Assembly: GCF_002093625.1 (NCBI RefSeq)
Contig: NZ_MRWD01000008.1
Span: forward strand, 1 to 64,000
DNA length: 64,000 bases
DNA from: Rouxiella silvae
Lineage (GTDB): Bacteria; Pseudomonadota; Gammaproteobacteria; Enterobacterales; Enterobacteriaceae
Direction: 5' to 3'
The position numbers and the translations under genes are program-made. Under the pieces are notes generated by a model. The model saw nothing but the letters and a program-made list of their open reading frames with translations. It was not told where the DNA came from and did not search any database. Shown here one piece after another: positions 47,874-57,532 of this stretch (its first letter is position 1; the number at the start of each line of letters is the position of its first letter).

Positions 47874-48005
47874 GCGGCGCGGAGTATAGCATTTAAATCG
47901 GGTACTTTGCGCGCAAAAGGATGCATCATAATAGCTGGTTACCTGCGTCGTAAATATCTCATGCGGAGTTTACGGCCCCTAGACCTTCGATATTGAAAGA
48001 GAATT

Positions 48006-48248
48006 ATGCCAAAAAAAGCTGCACCACCTGCCAATTTCGAAACTGCATTGGCTGAACTGGAACACATCGTCGCCCGCCTTGAATCAGGGGAACTTCCGCT
48101 GGAAGACGCGCTGAATGAGTTTGAACAGGGCGTACAGCTTGCCCGACAGGGACAACAAAAATTACAGCAAGCTGAGCAACGCGTTCAAATCCTGCTCGAC
48201 AGCGATAACGATGCCCCTTTGCAACCTTTTACACCGGAAGCTGAGTAA
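48006..48248 (+). CDS. xseB: Exodeoxyribonuclease VII small subunit
   Basis: 80 aa. Several copies bind XseA to form ExoVII, which degrades single-stranded [47 protein letters not shown] is the complete helical hairpin of the family. It is the first gene of xseB-ispA-dxs, 6 bases before ispA. Confidence 0.97.
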   Translation: MPKKAAPPANFETALAELEHIVARLESGELPLEDALNEFEQGVQLARQGQQKLQQAEQRVQILLDSDNDAPLQPFTPEAE

Positions 48249-48254
48249 TTCCTG

Positions 48255-49184
48255 ATGTCCGAAACAGAACAAAAAATCGCAGCCCCATGTTTCAGTCAGC
48301 AACTTCGCGAGATGCAACAGCGTGTTGATGGCGTACTTGCCGCCCGCGTCGCCGAGCTGCCTTTTTCCGATACGCCGCTGGTGGCGGCGATGCGCCACGG
48401 TTCACTGCTGGGCGGCAAACGCATGCGTCCTTATTTAGTGTATGCCAGCGGGCAACTTTTCGGGCTAAACCTCAGCAATCTGGATGCTCCGGCGGCAGCA
48501 ATAGAGTGCATTCATGCCTATTCGCTGATTCATGACGATCTTCCTGCAATGGATGACGACGATCTGCGCCGTGGCCAACCTACCTGCCACGTCAAGTTTG
48601 GCGAAGCCAACGCAATTCTGGCCGGTGATGCTCTGCAAACGCTGGCGTTTTCTATTCTTGCCGACGTCGCGATGCCCGACGTCGCAGTCGAAGATCGCCT
48701 GTCGATGATTTCCGAGTTGGCGCGCGCCAGCGGCGTTGCCGGTATGTGCGCCGGTCAGGCGTTAGACCTCGCCGCAGAGGGCCAACAAGTTGATTTAACC
48801 GCGCTGGAGCTTATCCATCGCCATAAAACGGGCGCGCTTATCCGCGCTGCGGCACGCATCGGTGCGCTGGCGGCAGGAGAACGCGGACGCGCTGCGTTGC
48901 CCCTGCTTGACCGCTATGCCGAGGCAATTGGCCTCGCCTTCCAGGTTCAGGATGATATTCTGGATGTCATTGGTGATACCCACACGCTGGGTAAACGCCA
49001 GGGCGCGGACCAACAGCTTGGTAAAAGCACCTATCCGGCCCTATTGGGTCTGGAAGGCGCGCAGGCCAAAGCCAAAGACCTTTATCAGGAAGCCGTTGCC
49101 GCCCTGGATGAGCTGGCCACACATTCTTACAACACGGCCCCATTGCTGGCGTTAGCCCGCTTTGTTATTGAGCGCGACAGCTGA
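48255..49184 (+). CDS. ispA: Farnesyl diphosphate synthase (IspA)
   Basis: Condenses IPP with DMAPP and GPP to farnesyl diphosphate. Its 309 aa are about ten longer than E. coli at the N-terminus. The two Asp-rich motifs are LIHDDLPAMDDDDLRRG and FQVQDDILDVIGD. GGKRMRPYLVYASG and KTGALIRAA bind diphosphate. It sits between xseB and dxs, which makes the first intermediate of the same pathway. Confidence 0.97.
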   Translation: MSETEQKIAAPCFSQQLREMQQRVDGVLAARVAELPFSDTPLVAAMRHGSLLGGKRMRPYLVYASGQLFGLNLSNLDAPAAAIECIHAYSLIHDDLPAMDDDDLRRGQPTCHVKFGEANAILAGDALQTLAFSILADVAMPDVAVEDRLSMISELARASGVAGMCAGQALDLAAEGQQVDLTALELIHRHKTGALIRAAARIGALAAGERGRAALPLLDRYAEAIGLAFQVQDDILDVIGDTHTLGKRQGADQQLGKSTYPALLGLEGAQAKAKDLYQEAVAALDELATHSYNTAPLLALARFVIERDS

Positions 49185-49251
49185 TTTTACTGCGATAGCT
49201 GCCGCTGCGAATTTCCAAATTACTTGGATGAGCCTCTTATATGAGTAACCA

Positions 49252-51114
49252 ATGAGTCTTGATATAGCCAAATACCCAACGCTGGCCTTGGCGGAGAATC
49301 CTGAAGAACTCCGCTCGCTTCCTAAAGAAAGCTTACCAAAGCTCTGCGACGAGCTGCGCCAGTATCTGTTGGACAGCGTAAGTCAGTCCAGCGGACATTT
49401 CGCCTCCGGTCTCGGCACCGTTGAGCTAACTGTCGCCATGCATTATGCCTACAACACGCCATTCGACCATCTGGTGTGGGACGTCGGGCATCAGGCTTAT
49501 CCGCACAAAATACTGACCGGCCGCCGCGACAGGATCTCAACTATTCGTCAGAAAAACGGGCTGCATCCTTTCCCTTGGCGCAGTGAGAGTGAGTACGACG
49601 TGCTGTCGGTGGGTCACTCTTCAACCTCAATAAGCGCTGGTCTGGGCATGGCAGTTGCAGCCGAACGTGAAGGCAAAGGGCGTCGCACTATTTGCGTCAT
49701 TGGCGACGGTGCCATCACTGCCGGCATGGCGTTTGAGGCAATGAACCACGCCGGTGATATCAAGTCCGATATGCTGGTGGTGCTTAACGACAACGAAATG
49801 TCGATTTCTGAAAATGTCGGCGCGTTGAATAATCACCTGGCACAGTTGCTGTCCGGCAAACTTTATTCCCGACTGCGCGAAGGCAGCAAAAAAGTGCTTT
49901 CCGGCGTTCCGCCTATCAAAGAGCTGATTCGCCGTACCGAAGAGCACCTGAAAGGCATGGTAGTGCCCGGCACGCTGTTTGAAGAGCTTGGTTTCAACTA
50001 CATTGGCCCGGTTGACGGGCATGATGTGGTTGCGCTGACCCAAACGCTGAAAAATATGCGCGATTTAAAAGGCCCGCAACTGCTGCACGTCATGACGCGC
50101 AAAGGCAAAGGCTATGCGCCGGCAGAAAAGGATCCGATCAGCTGGCACGCCGTGCCGAAGTTCGATCCCGCCAGTGGAACCTTGCCGAAAAGCAAAGAAG
50201 GTTTGCCGAGCTACTCGAAGATCTTTGGTGACTGGCTGTGCGAAACCGCCGCCGGCGACAGCAAACTGATGGCCGTTACGCCAGCAATGCGTGAAGGTTC
50301 GGGCATGGTTAAATTCTCCAAGTCCTTCCCGCAGCAGTATTTCGACGTCGCAATTGCCGAACAGCATGCAGTGACCTTCGCCGCAGGCTTGGCAATCGGC
50401 GGTTACAAGCCGGTGGTGGCGATTTATTCGACCTTCCTCCAGCGCGCCTATGACCAGGTTATCCACGACGTGGCGATTCAGAACCTGCCGGTGCTGTTTG
50501 CCATTGACCGCGGCGGCATTGTCGGTGCCGATGGGCAGACGCATCAGGGCGCGTTTGACCTTTCGTTCCTGCGCTGTATTCCGAACATGATCATCATGAC
50601 GCCAAGCGATGAAAATGAATGCCGCCAGATGCTGCATACCGGTTATCACCACCAGCAAGGCCCAGTCGCCGTACGTTATCCACGTGGCACCGGCACAGGT
50701 GCGGCCTGTGAACCCCTGGCCTCCTTGCCCATCGGTAAAGCCGTCGTGCGTCGTGAAGGTGAGAAAATCGCCATTTTGAACTTCGGCACACTGCTGCCTG
50801 AAGCCAAAGCAGCGGCTGAAAAACTTAACGCCACGCTGGTCGATATGCGCTTCGTCAAGCCTTTAGACAATGAACTGATCCTTTTACTGGCCGCGAGCCA
50901 TGACTCACTGGTGACGGTTGAAGAAAACGCCATCATGGGCGGTGCAGGCAGCGGAGTGAATGAGCTGTTGATGTCTAAACGCGTTCTCGTTCCCGTGCTG
51001 AACATCGGCCTACCGGACCTGTTTGTGCCGCAGGGTACGCAGGAAGAGATCCGCAGTGATATTGGCCTCGACGCCGCAGGCATCGAACGTCAGATAAACG
51101 ACTGGCTTGCCTGA
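49252..51114 (+). CDS. dxs: 1-Deoxy-D-xylulose-5-phosphate synthase
   Basis: The first enzyme of the MEP isoprenoid pathway. It condenses pyruvate and glyceraldehyde 3-phosphate using thiamine diphosphate, and its product also feeds thiamine and pyridoxal synthesis. Its 620 aa equal E. coli. The TPP-binding motif [18 protein letters not shown]...LNDNEMSIS lies at about 150-190. The catalytic His is in [15 protein letters not shown], and the transketolase pyrimidine-binding Glu is in [15 protein letters not shown]. Third gene of the operon. Confidence 0.98.
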   Translation: MSLDIAKYPTLALAENPEELRSLPKESLPKLCDELRQYLLDSVSQSSGHFASGLGTVELTVAMHYAYNTPFDHLVWDVGHQAYPHKILTGRRDRISTIRQKNGLHPFPWRSESEYDVLSVGHSSTSISAGLGMAVAAEREGKGRRTICVIGDGAITAGMAFEAMNHAGDIKSDMLVVLNDNEMSISENVGALNNHLAQLLSGKLYSRLREGSKKVLSGVPPIKELIRRTEEHLKGMVVPGTLFEELGFNYIGPVDGHDVVALTQTLKNMRDLKGPQLLHVMTRKGKGYAPAEKDPISWHAVPKFDPASGTLPKSKEGLPSYSKIFGDWLCETAAGDSKLMAVTPAMREGSGMVKFSKSFPQQYFDVAIAEQHAVTFAAGLAIGGYKPVVAIYSTFLQRAYDQVIHDVAIQNLPVLFAIDRGGIVGADGQTHQGAFDLSFLRCIPNMIIMTPSDENECRQMLHTGYHHQQGPVAVRYPRGTGTGAACEPLASLPIGKAVVRREGEKIAILNFGTLLPEAKAAAEKLNATLVDMRFVKPLDNELILLLAASHDSLVTVEENAIMGGAGSGVNELLMSKRVLVPVLNIGLPDLFVPQGTQEEIRSDIGLDAAGIERQINDWLA

Positions 51115-51124
51115 TTAGCCTTGA

Positions 51125-51158
51125 AAATCTCCCTTTTATTTAGCAAAAAGGGGGATTT
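51125..51158 (+). terminator. Terminator after dxs
   Basis: AAATCTCCCTTTT pairs with AAAAGGGGGATTT over 13 bp (one G-U) around a short loop. The T-run after it is weak. It separates dxs from yajO. Confidence 0.65.
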
Positions 51159-51246
51159 ATCCTTTCCAACACCTCTTCCCCCCCTTTCCCTCTTCAGACT
51201 ACGCTACAGTTAAAGCCTGTATAAAAAGTTTGTTTTAGAGGACATC

Positions 51247-52221
51247 ATGCAATATACCCACTTTGGAACAACCGGCCTGAACGTGTCACGCCTGTGCCTC
51301 GGCTGTATGACCTACGGTGAACCTTCCCGAGGAAAACACGCCTGGACGCTGCCGGAAGAGAGCAGCCGTCCGTTGATCAAACAGGCGATAGACGCCGGAA
51401 TTAACTTCTTTGATACCGCCAACAGCTACTCTGACGGCAGCAGTGAAGAGATCGTCGGGAAAGTTCTGCGCGAATACTTAGCGCGTGATAAATACGTGCT
51501 GGCAACCAAAGTCTTCTTCCCGTTGCCTGATCTAAAAGGCGGCCTATCTCGCGCCTCGATTCTGCAATCGATTGACGACAGCCTGCGTCGTTTAGGCACC
51601 GACTACGTTGACCTGTTGCAGATCCACCGCTGGGACTACGACACGCCAATCGAAGAAACCCTTGAAGCACTCAATGACGTGGTTAAGGCCGGTAAAGCGC
51701 GCTTTATTGGCGCATCATCGATGCATGCCGCCCAGTTCAAACAGGCGCTAGATATTCAGCAGCAGCAAGGCTGGGCACCCTTTGTCTCGATGCAGGACCA
51801 GTACAATCTTATCCAGCGCGAAGAAGAGAAAGAGATGCATCCGCTGTGCGTGGAGAGAAACATTGCGGTGCTGCCGTGGAGTCCACTGGCGCGCGGGCGT
51901 TTGACGCGTCCGTGGGGAGAAACCACCGCGCGCTCCGTTTCCGATGAGGTGATCCCGACGCTGTACGGTGACACGGAAGAAGCCGATGCAAAAATTGCCG
52001 AACGCGTAGAAAAGATTGCCGCCGACCACGGCGTGCCGCGTGCACAAATTGCGCTGGCGTGGATTTTGAACAAACCGGCCGTAACGGCACCGATCATCGG
52101 CGCCTCGCGGGCAGGCCATCTTGAAGATGCCATTGCAGCGCTGGATATCGCGCTGAGCATTGAAGAGATCGCCGAGCTGGAAATGGCCTATCAGCCGCAT
52201 CAGGCAACCGGTTTTAAATAA
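51247..52221 (+). CDS. yajO: Aldo/keto reductase YajO
   Basis: 324 aa, as in E. coli YajO. An NADPH-dependent AKR of the (beta/alpha)8 fold. The catalytic tetrad regions are INFFDTANSYSDG (Asp, Tyr), VLATKVFFP (Lys) and LLQIHRWD (His). The cofactor-binding end is APIIGASRAGHLEDAIAALDI. E. coli YajO has been linked to xylulose or thiamine-precursor metabolism; the physiological substrate is not established. It stands alone between terminators. Confidence 0.94.
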   Translation: MQYTHFGTTGLNVSRLCLGCMTYGEPSRGKHAWTLPEESSRPLIKQAIDAGINFFDTANSYSDGSSEEIVGKVLREYLARDKYVLATKVFFPLPDLKGGLSRASILQSIDDSLRRLGTDYVDLLQIHRWDYDTPIEETLEALNDVVKAGKARFIGASSMHAAQFKQALDIQQQQGWAPFVSMQDQYNLIQREEEKEMHPLCVERNIAVLPWSPLARGRLTRPWGETTARSVSDEVIPTLYGDTEEADAKIAERVEKIAADHGVPRAQIALAWILNKPAVTAPIIGASRAGHLEDAIAALDIALSIEEIAELEMAYQPHQATGFK

Positions 52222-52239
52222 TACTAATCAAGAAATGCA

Positions 52240-52277
52240 AAACGGGCGATGGAGTAGACCTCCAAACGCCCGTTTAT
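52240..52277. terminator. Bidirectional terminator between yajO and pgpA
   Basis: AAACGGGCG and CGCCCGTTT pair, with an inner GGAG/CTCC stem. It lies between convergent genes. Confidence 0.8.
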
Positions 52278-52304
52278 TCTTCGGCTATCCTAAGCTGGAA
52301 GCCT

Positions 52305-52889
52305 TTAGAACAAACCCGCAGGCCAGTGATGGCCAATCAGATAGATAATCGCCGCGCCAAACACCCCGGCGACCACGTCGTCAATCATGATGCCCATGCC
52401 GCCCTGAACGTTGCGGTCAAACCAGCGAATAGGCCACGGCTTCCAGATATCAAGAATACGGAACACCACGAATCCTATTAATACCCACTGCCAGTCATTG
52501 GTTGGCAGCGCCATCAGCGTTATCCACATGCCAACAAATTCGTCCCACACGATGCTGCCGTGGTCATGAACGCGCATATCTTTGGCGGTTTGACGACACA
52601 GGTAAACGCCGATACAGATTGAGAACATCACCACCAGCGAATAGACCTGCCAAGGTAAGTAAGTCATCACAATCCAGAACGGAATTGCCGCGATGGAACC
52701 GGCGGTGCCGGGTCCAATGGGGAACAGACCACTGCCAAAGCCGGTTGCCAATAAATGCCAAGGGTTGCGCAGATTCAGGCGTTTTTTAGCCGCTGCCATA
52801 TCAGCGGCATCGTTACCGGTTCTGCCCTTGTGGCGCATCGGGCGCTTTCTGTTTCCTGCGTTGCCGCTGGCGTTGTTTTCGACGGTCAC
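52305..52889 (-). CDS. pgpA: Phosphatidylglycerophosphatase A
   Basis: Removes phosphate from phosphatidylglycerophosphate in phosphatidylglycerol synthesis at the inner membrane. The core ([68 protein letters not shown]) is close to E. coli PgpA and includes the acidic metal ligands. The GTG at 52889 overlaps the thiL stop (GTGA), and AGGAG lies 8 bases upstream; this gives 194 aa. E. coli has 172 aa, so this protein has about 22 extra N-terminal residues, rich in Asn, Arg and Lys. An internal ATG further in would be shorter. Confidence 0.93.
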   Translation of the reverse strand: MTVENNASGNAGNRKRPMRHKGRTGNDAADMAAAKKRLNLRNPWHLLATGFGSGLFPIGPGTAGSIAAIPFWIVMTYLPWQVYSLVVMFSICIGVYLCRQTAKDMRVHDHGSIVWDEFVGMWITLMALPTNDWQWVLIGFVVFRILDIWKPWPIRWFDRNVQGGMGIMIDDVVAGVFGAAIIYLIGHHWPAGLF

Positions 52890-53872
52890 TGTGCAATCTC
52901 CTGTGCGAAATGGTCGTATCCCTGCCACTCGAGTTCAACAGTCTCACCCGAGCGCTGATATTTGATACCTTCGGAAAGCGGCGCAATCTGCCCTACGCAG
53001 GTAAAACGCACGCCCAGATGACCGAGTGCCACTTCCAGCGCACCGCGGTTAATTTCAGGCGCGGTGAAGCACAGCTCATAGTCTTCCCCTCCAGTGAGCG
53101 CCCACTTCAAGGCCTGCTCAGGATCGACGTGTTGCAGCATCTCACTCGAGTAAGGCAGAAGGTCAAGGTCGAGACGCGCGCCGCACTCACTGGCCTTGAG
53201 GATGTGCCGCAGGTCGGAAACCAGGCCGTCGGAGATATCAATCGCCGATGACGCCAGCTGGCGCAGCGCTTGCCCCTGCAGTACGCGTGGCTGCGGGCGA
53301 AGATGGCGCTTAATTAACGCCTTGCTGGCCTGCTCATCGTTTATCTGCAAGCGGTCCTGCAAAATGGTCAGCCCCGCCGCGCTGTCGCCGAGCGTGCCGG
53401 TGACGTAAATCCAGTCGCCGACCCGCGCTCCGCTGCGCAGCAGTGCGCGTCCAGCCGGGATCAGGCCCTGAATAGTCAAGGTCATGCTCAACGGGCCGCG
53501 CGTCGTATCACCGCCTATCAGCTGCATACCGTAATAATCGAGCTGTTCAAACAAGCTGTCGCTGAAGGCCTCAAGCCAGTCGGCGTCAACCTTGGGCAGT
53601 GTCAAAGCCAGTGAAACCCAGGCAGGGTCAGCTCCCATCGCCGCCAGGTCGCTGAGGTTTACCGCCAGCGCCTTGTAGCCAAGATCGGCAGGAGAAATAG
53701 TGCTAAGGAAATGAATACCTTCGACGAGAGTGTCGGTACTTACTGCTATTTGCTGCTTGTCAGTCACAGTCAGCAAGGCGCAGTCGTCGCCAATGCCTAA
53801 CTGTACGTCCTGACGTGCCGTTCTGTAACGGTTGAAATAGCGCGCAATTAAATCAAATTCACCGCATGCCAT
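52886..53872 (-). CDS. thiL: Thiamine-monophosphate kinase
   Basis: Phosphorylates thiamine monophosphate to the active diphosphate with ATP. Its 328 aa follow the AIR-synthase-like fold ([73 protein letters not shown]). The ATG at 53872 begins [13 protein letters not shown], exactly like E. coli. The longer frame to 53908 is rejected. It is downstream of nusB, with a perfect palindrome in the gap, and is coupled to pgpA. Confidence 0.96.
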   Translation of the reverse strand: MACGEFDLIARYFNRYRTARQDVQLGIGDDCALLTVTDKQQIAVSTDTLVEGIHFLSTISPADLGYKALAVNLSDLAAMGADPAWVSLALTLPKVDADWLEAFSDSLFEQLDYYGMQLIGGDTTRGPLSMTLTIQGLIPAGRALLRSGARVGDWIYVTGTLGDSAAGLTILQDRLQINDEQASKALIKRHLRPQPRVLQGQALRQLASSAIDISDGLVSDLRHILKASECGARLDLDLLPYSSEMLQHVDPEQALKWALTGGEDYELCFTAPEINRGALEVALGHLGVRFTCVGQIAPLSEGIKYQRSGETVELEWQGYDHFAQEIAQ

Positions 53873-53913
53873 AGTGTGATCCCAGATTATGACGATCCTG
53901 CGTTTCACAATGC

Positions 53914-53939
53914 ATTAAGGCCGGATATCCGGCCTTAAT
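53914..53939. repeat. Perfect 26-bp palindrome between nusB and thiL
   Basis: Arms ATTAAGGCCGGAT and ATCCGGCCTTAAT have no spacer and no T-run on either strand. As RNA it would be a very stable hairpin in the nusB-thiL intergenic segment. It could reduce or process the message between the two genes. Confidence 0.85.
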
Positions 53940-53964
53940 GAAACGCGTTCTTTGATGAGGAACG

Positions 53965-54378
53965 TTACTTCTTACGAATGTGCGGGCCTGCTTTGTCCAG
54001 CACACCGTTAACAAACTTGTGACTATCTTCAGCACCGAAGGTTTTAGCCAGTTCGATAGCTTCGTTGATTGCCACTTTATAAGGGACGTCCTGGCGTTTG
54101 CTCAGCTCATACAGAGCCAGACGCAAAATCGCACGTTCAACCTGACCCAATTCTTCGAGCTGGCGAGACAAATACGGAGCCATCAGCGCGTCGAGCTTAT
54201 CGGCTGAGGTGGCAACACCTGACAGCAGCTCACGGAAATAGGTAATGTCGACATCTGTGACATCCTGCTCGGTCAGGAACTGTAATTCAACATCGGCGAT
54301 GTCGTTTTTAGACAACTGCCAAGAATAAAGCGCCTGTACGGCACATTCACGGGCGCGGCGACGAGCAGCAGGTTTCAC
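53965..54378 (-). CDS. nusB: Transcription antitermination factor NusB
   Basis: 137 aa. With NusE (S10) it binds BoxA RNA and promotes antitermination of rRNA operons. The all-helical family sequence ([71 protein letters not shown]) is clear. It is 20 bases downstream of ribE in the usual order. Confidence 0.97.
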   Translation of the reverse strand: MKPAARRRARECAVQALYSWQLSKNDIADVELQFLTEQDVTDVDITYFRELLSGVATSADKLDALMAPYLSRQLEELGQVERAILRLALYELSKRQDVPYKVAINEAIELAKTFGAEDSHKFVNGVLDKAGPHIRKK

Positions 54379-54398
54379 GGAATTCCCCTTAACTAGAT

Positions 54399-54869
54399 TC
54401 AGGCCTTAATGGCCTTGATAACATTTATCATTTCAAGCGCGGTCAGGGCAGCTTCTGCACCTTTATTACCGGCTTTAGTTCCCGCGCGTTCGATGGCTTG
54501 TTCAATGCTTTCTGTTGTTAGCACACCAAAGGCAACTGGGATTTCACTGTTCATTGCAACACTGGACAGTCCAGAGCTACATTCGCCAGCGACGAATTCA
54601 AAATGGGCTGTGCCCCCACGGATAACGGTACCTAGAGCAATAACAGCGTCATACTTTTTGCTGTTAGCCAACGCACGTGCGGCGAGTGGCAGCTCATAAG
54701 CACCTGGAACCCATACGACGGTGATGTTGTCGTCTGCAACCTGTCCAATACGTTTTAACGCATCAACCGCGCCAGAAAGCAGGCTGTCGTTGATGAAATT
54801 ATTAAAACGGGCAATCGCGATGGCTACTTTCGCGTTAGGAGTTGCTACAACACCTTCAATAACGTTCAT
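54399..54869 (-). CDS. ribE: 6,7-Dimethyl-8-ribityllumazine synthase
   Basis: The penultimate riboflavin step, building an icosahedral shell. It is called ribE in E. coli and ribH in many other bacteria. Its 156 aa hold [55 protein letters not shown] with the catalytic His, and [19 protein letters not shown]. It is 205 bases downstream of ribD. That gap has a terminator and a series of leader hairpins (see findings), so it may be transcribed separately from ribD. Confidence 0.97.
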   Translation of the reverse strand: MNVIEGVVATPNAKVAIAIARFNNFINDSLLSGAVDALKRIGQVADDNITVVWVPGAYELPLAARALANSKKYDAVIALGTVIRGGTAHFEFVAGECSSGLSSVAMNSEIPVAFGVLTTESIEQAIERAGTKAGNKGAEAALTALEMINVIKAIKA

Positions 54870-54903
54870 AGAATTTCCTTAGGATGGGTTAAATCGTTAT
54901 GTT

Positions 54904-54940
54904 TTTTATTAAAAGCCCAATACCGGCTTTTATTAAAAGC
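54904..54940 (-). promoter_or_regulatory. Alternative-hairpin leader upstream of ribE
   Basis: TTTTATTAAAAGC occurs twice (54904-54916 and 54928-54940), 24 bases apart. In the minus-strand RNA, three segments in order, GCTTTT, AAAAGCC and GGCTTTT, allow the middle one to pair with either neighbour. It starts about 35 bases upstream of the ribE start. It resembles an attenuator but does not match the FMN riboswitch. Confidence 0.45.
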
Positions 54941-55049
54941 TTAATGCTAAATAGCATCGACCCAGCCCATGCTTAGCCGCAGGGGGGCGGATTCTATCAT
55001 ATTATTCCCCTGCCTGGACACACGGTTTTGTAAACCTGGGCAGACAGAT

Positions 55050-55075
55050 AAAAAATAAACCGCCATCAAGGCGGT
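55050..55075 (-). terminator. Terminator of ribD
   Basis: ACCGCC-ATCAA-GGCGGT with a run of six Ts on the minus strand directly at the ribD stop. It lies between ribD and ribE, which are normally in one operon. Confidence 0.75.
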
Positions 55076-56214
55076 CAGTAGACCGGTTTAAGGCGTAAAC
55101 GCAGGTCAGGACCCACTTGCCTGATGTCGCTAAATTCAAAATTTGGGGCATCGACGAGGCTTTCAAGTCCCGGTAATACGCACAGCGCGCGGCCGTTTTG
55201 ACCCAGCAACTTAGGTGCCATATAAACGATCAGCTCGTCCACCAGCCCGGCCTGAAGCAGCGCGCCAGCAAGCTCAGATCCAGCTTCTACCCAGACGGAG
55301 TTCACCTGACGTTTCGCCAACTGCATCATCAGAATGACCAAATCGACGCGATTGTCCGAGGTCGCCGGCACAGTCAACTGCTGCACAGCGTCGGGCCAGA
55401 CCTTATCGTCGGCCTGTAGACGGGCCAAAAGCGTTTCACCCGGCTGCTGTACCAGCTTGTGCTGTGGGGTGACACGATTTTTGCTGTCAACGATCACCCG
55501 TAAGGGCTGGCGAACGTCCTCGGCAGATGCACTGGCGTTTGAAGAAAGCGCCGGATACTGGCTCTGCGTCTCGTCACCCAGTTCACTCCAGCGCACGGTC
55601 AATGACGGGTCATCGGCCAGCACGGTCGCACTTGAGCTAAGAATGGCGGAACTTTCGGCACGAAATCGCTGAACGTCCTGGCGAGCCGCAGCAGACGTTA
55701 TCCACTGACTTTCACCCGAGGCCATAGCGGTTCTGCCGTCTAACGAGGCGGCCATTTTAAGCTGAACATAGGGAAAACCGGTGCGCATGCGCTTAAGAAA
55801 GCCCAGATTAACGGCCTCGGCTTCACTGAGCATCAGTCCGTTACTGACCTCAACGCCCGCCTGCTTAAGGCGATAAAGCCCGCGGCCTGCGACTTCTGGG
55901 TTGGGGTCCTGCATCGCGGCAACCACACGTGAAATGCCCGCGGCCAGCAGCGCATCAGCACAGGGCGGCGTGCGGCCATGATGACTACAGGGTTCGAGGG
56001 TCACATAGGCGGTGGCGCCGCGTGCACGTTCACCGGCCATGCGCAACGCGTGAACCTCTGCGTGAGGGCCACCGGCTTTTACATGAAAACCTTCTCCGAC
56101 AATTTCGCCTTTGTTAACGATAACGCAGCCTACGTTGGGATTTGGCGTAGTGGTGAACCGGCCTTTACGCGCGAGTTCAAACGCTCGCGCCATGTAGTAT
56201 TCGTCGCTGAACAT
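55075..56214 (-). CDS. ribD: Bifunctional riboflavin deaminase/reductase RibD
   Basis: Catalyses deamination and then reduction of the pyrimidine intermediate in riboflavin synthesis. In its 379 aa, residues 1-145 are the zinc deaminase, with PHAEVHAL and the PCSHHGRTPPC zinc motif. Residues 146-379 are the NADPH reductase (KMAASLDGRTAMASGESQWIT, LRVIVDSKNR, VWVEAGSELAGALLQAGLVDEL). A run of about 25 residues (ELGDETQSQYPALSSNASASAEDVRQPL) matches the variable loop of enteric RibD. It is 41 bases downstream of nrdR. Confidence 0.97.
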   Translation of the reverse strand: MFSDEYYMARAFELARKGRFTTTPNPNVGCVIVNKGEIVGEGFHVKAGGPHAEVHALRMAGERARGATAYVTLEPCSHHGRTPPCADALLAAGISRVVAAMQDPNPEVAGRGLYRLKQAGVEVSNGLMLSEAEAVNLGFLKRMRTGFPYVQLKMAASLDGRTAMASGESQWITSAAARQDVQRFRAESSAILSSSATVLADDPSLTVRWSELGDETQSQYPALSSNASASAEDVRQPLRVIVDSKNRVTPQHKLVQQPGETLLARLQADDKVWPDAVQQLTVPATSDNRVDLVILMMQLAKRQVNSVWVEAGSELAGALLQAGLVDELIVYMAPKLLGQNGRALCVLPGLESLVDAPNFEFSDIRQVGPDLRLRLKPVY

Positions 56215-56255
56215 AGCCTTCCCTGTAGGGTTATCTGCCGTGGCGAGTGGATGTT

Positions 56256-56705
56256 TTAATCTTGAAGTCGGGCAATTTCTTCACCGAATTCACGAATATC
56301 TTCAAAACTGCGGTAAACGGAGGCGAAGCGAATATAGGCGACTTTATCCAGCCCTTTCAACGCATCCATCACCAAGTTACCAATCATTTTGGCGGGAACT
56401 TCTCGTTCACCGGTGGCACGAAGCTGAGATTTAATGTGACTGATCGCCATTTCCACATCGTCTGAGCTCACAGGGCGCTTTTCGAGCGCTTTCAAAAAAC
56501 CGCTGCGCAGTTTATCTTCATTGAACGGTTCACGGACCTCGTTACTTTTAATCACGCGTGGCATAACCAGCTCCGCGACTTCAAAGGTGGTGAAACGCTC
56601 ACTGCACACCAGACACTGACGGCGGCGGCGAACCTGGGATCCATCGCCTACCAGGCGTGAATCGATGACTTTCGTGTCAACAGCTGCACAAAATGGACAA
56701 TGCAT
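56256..56705 (-). CDS. nrdR: Transcriptional repressor NrdR
   Basis: Senses ATP/dATP and represses ribonucleotide reductase operons. Its 149 aa start MHCPFC, with a zinc ribbon of two Cys pairs (CPFC and CLVCSERF), followed by an ATP-cone domain ([18 protein letters not shown] onward). The ATG at 56705 with AGGAAG upstream gives the family length; the longer frame adds 51 non-family residues. It heads nrdR-ribD. It is divergent from yajI. Confidence 0.96.
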   Translation of the reverse strand: MHCPFCAAVDTKVIDSRLVGDGSQVRRRRQCLVCSERFTTFEVAELVMPRVIKSNEVREPFNEDKLRSGFLKALEKRPVSSDDVEMAISHIKSQLRATGEREVPAKMIGNLVMDALKGLDKVAYIRFASVYRSFEDIREFGEEIARLQD

Positions 56706-56857
56706 AGAACTTCCTGCTCGGATAATATCTGGACAATAGTTTAGCGCGAAGTGGCGCGACAACAAAGGCTGTCGCAACGTTGGCGCACTATCGTGATAAA
56801 CTTTGGCACTAAACCCTACACCAAAAGACAGAAATCGCAGAAAAGGACTTAAGGTCA

Positions 56858-57415
56858 ATGACTCCCTCTTATCGTGCCGTTTTCGCGGTGACCGCCCTGC
56901 TCAGCCTGGCGGGATGCGCACAGCAGGACCCTCAGTTGCCTGCACTAACCAAAGAAGTGAATCAGCTAAACCAAAAACTTGACCGGTTGACCGATCTCGC
57001 CGGGGCGCTTGAGCATCAAACCATGCTCAACCGCCAGTCAACTAACGGCGTTTATCTGCTGCCTCAGGCCAAAAGCCCGGCCCTGCTCAATACCGAATTC
57101 GCCCAGTTAAGTTTGGCAATAGAGTCCGTGGCTTCTGACAGCACCGGTACCAGCGCAGTGCTGAAGATTAAATCGGTCTCGGGTAAACCCCTTCCAGCGT
57201 TCAGCGCCGTGGTTGATTGGGGGCAGCTCGACCAGGTCACCGGCAAACCTTTAACGGTAGATATGCAATCGCAGGTCATTAACGTCACGCCAAGGTTACT
57301 GCCTTCGAGCGAGCAAACTACCGAAGTGCGCTTTGGCAACGTAACGCCCGAGACGCTGGGGTTTGTGCATCTGCATCAGCTGACCTTAACACCCGCAGCT
57401 CCAACGCAGCCGTAA
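56858..57415 (+). CDS. yajI: YajI-like lipoprotein (DUF3251)
   Basis: A lipoprotein of 185 aa with a signal ending in the lipobox SLAGC (Cys20). A short coiled-coil segment follows ([23 protein letters not shown]), then a beta-rich domain. It occupies the same place divergent from nrdR as E. coli yajI and has the same build. The function is unknown. It starts 152 bases from nrdR and ends at a bidirectional terminator. Confidence 0.85.
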   Translation: MTPSYRAVFAVTALLSLAGCAQQDPQLPALTKEVNQLNQKLDRLTDLAGALEHQTMLNRQSTNGVYLLPQAKSPALLNTEFAQLSLAIESVASDSTGTSAVLKIKSVSGKPLPAFSAVVDWGQLDQVTGKPLTVDMQSQVINVTPRLLPSSEQTTEVRFGNVTPETLGFVHLHQLTLTPAAPTQP

Positions 57416-57433
57416 GTCTGGCCGTAATGCATA

Positions 57434-57471
57434 AAAAAAGCCTCGCGGTGATTAAACAGCGAGGCTTTTTT
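57434..57471. terminator. Bidirectional terminator between yajI and secF
   Basis: A 13-bp stem, AAAAAAGCCTCGC with its complement, around a 12-base loop, with A- and T-runs on the two sides. Confidence 0.9.
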
Positions 57472-57532
57472 ATTACTTCAATATCAATGCTATCAGTTCA
57501 TCCAGACGCCTCACGAGGCACCCATACTACGC

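Noticed and set aside
54870..55074. FMN riboswitch in the riboflavin cluster
   Set aside because: The conserved RFN core sequences are absent. The element is better described as alternative simple hairpins.
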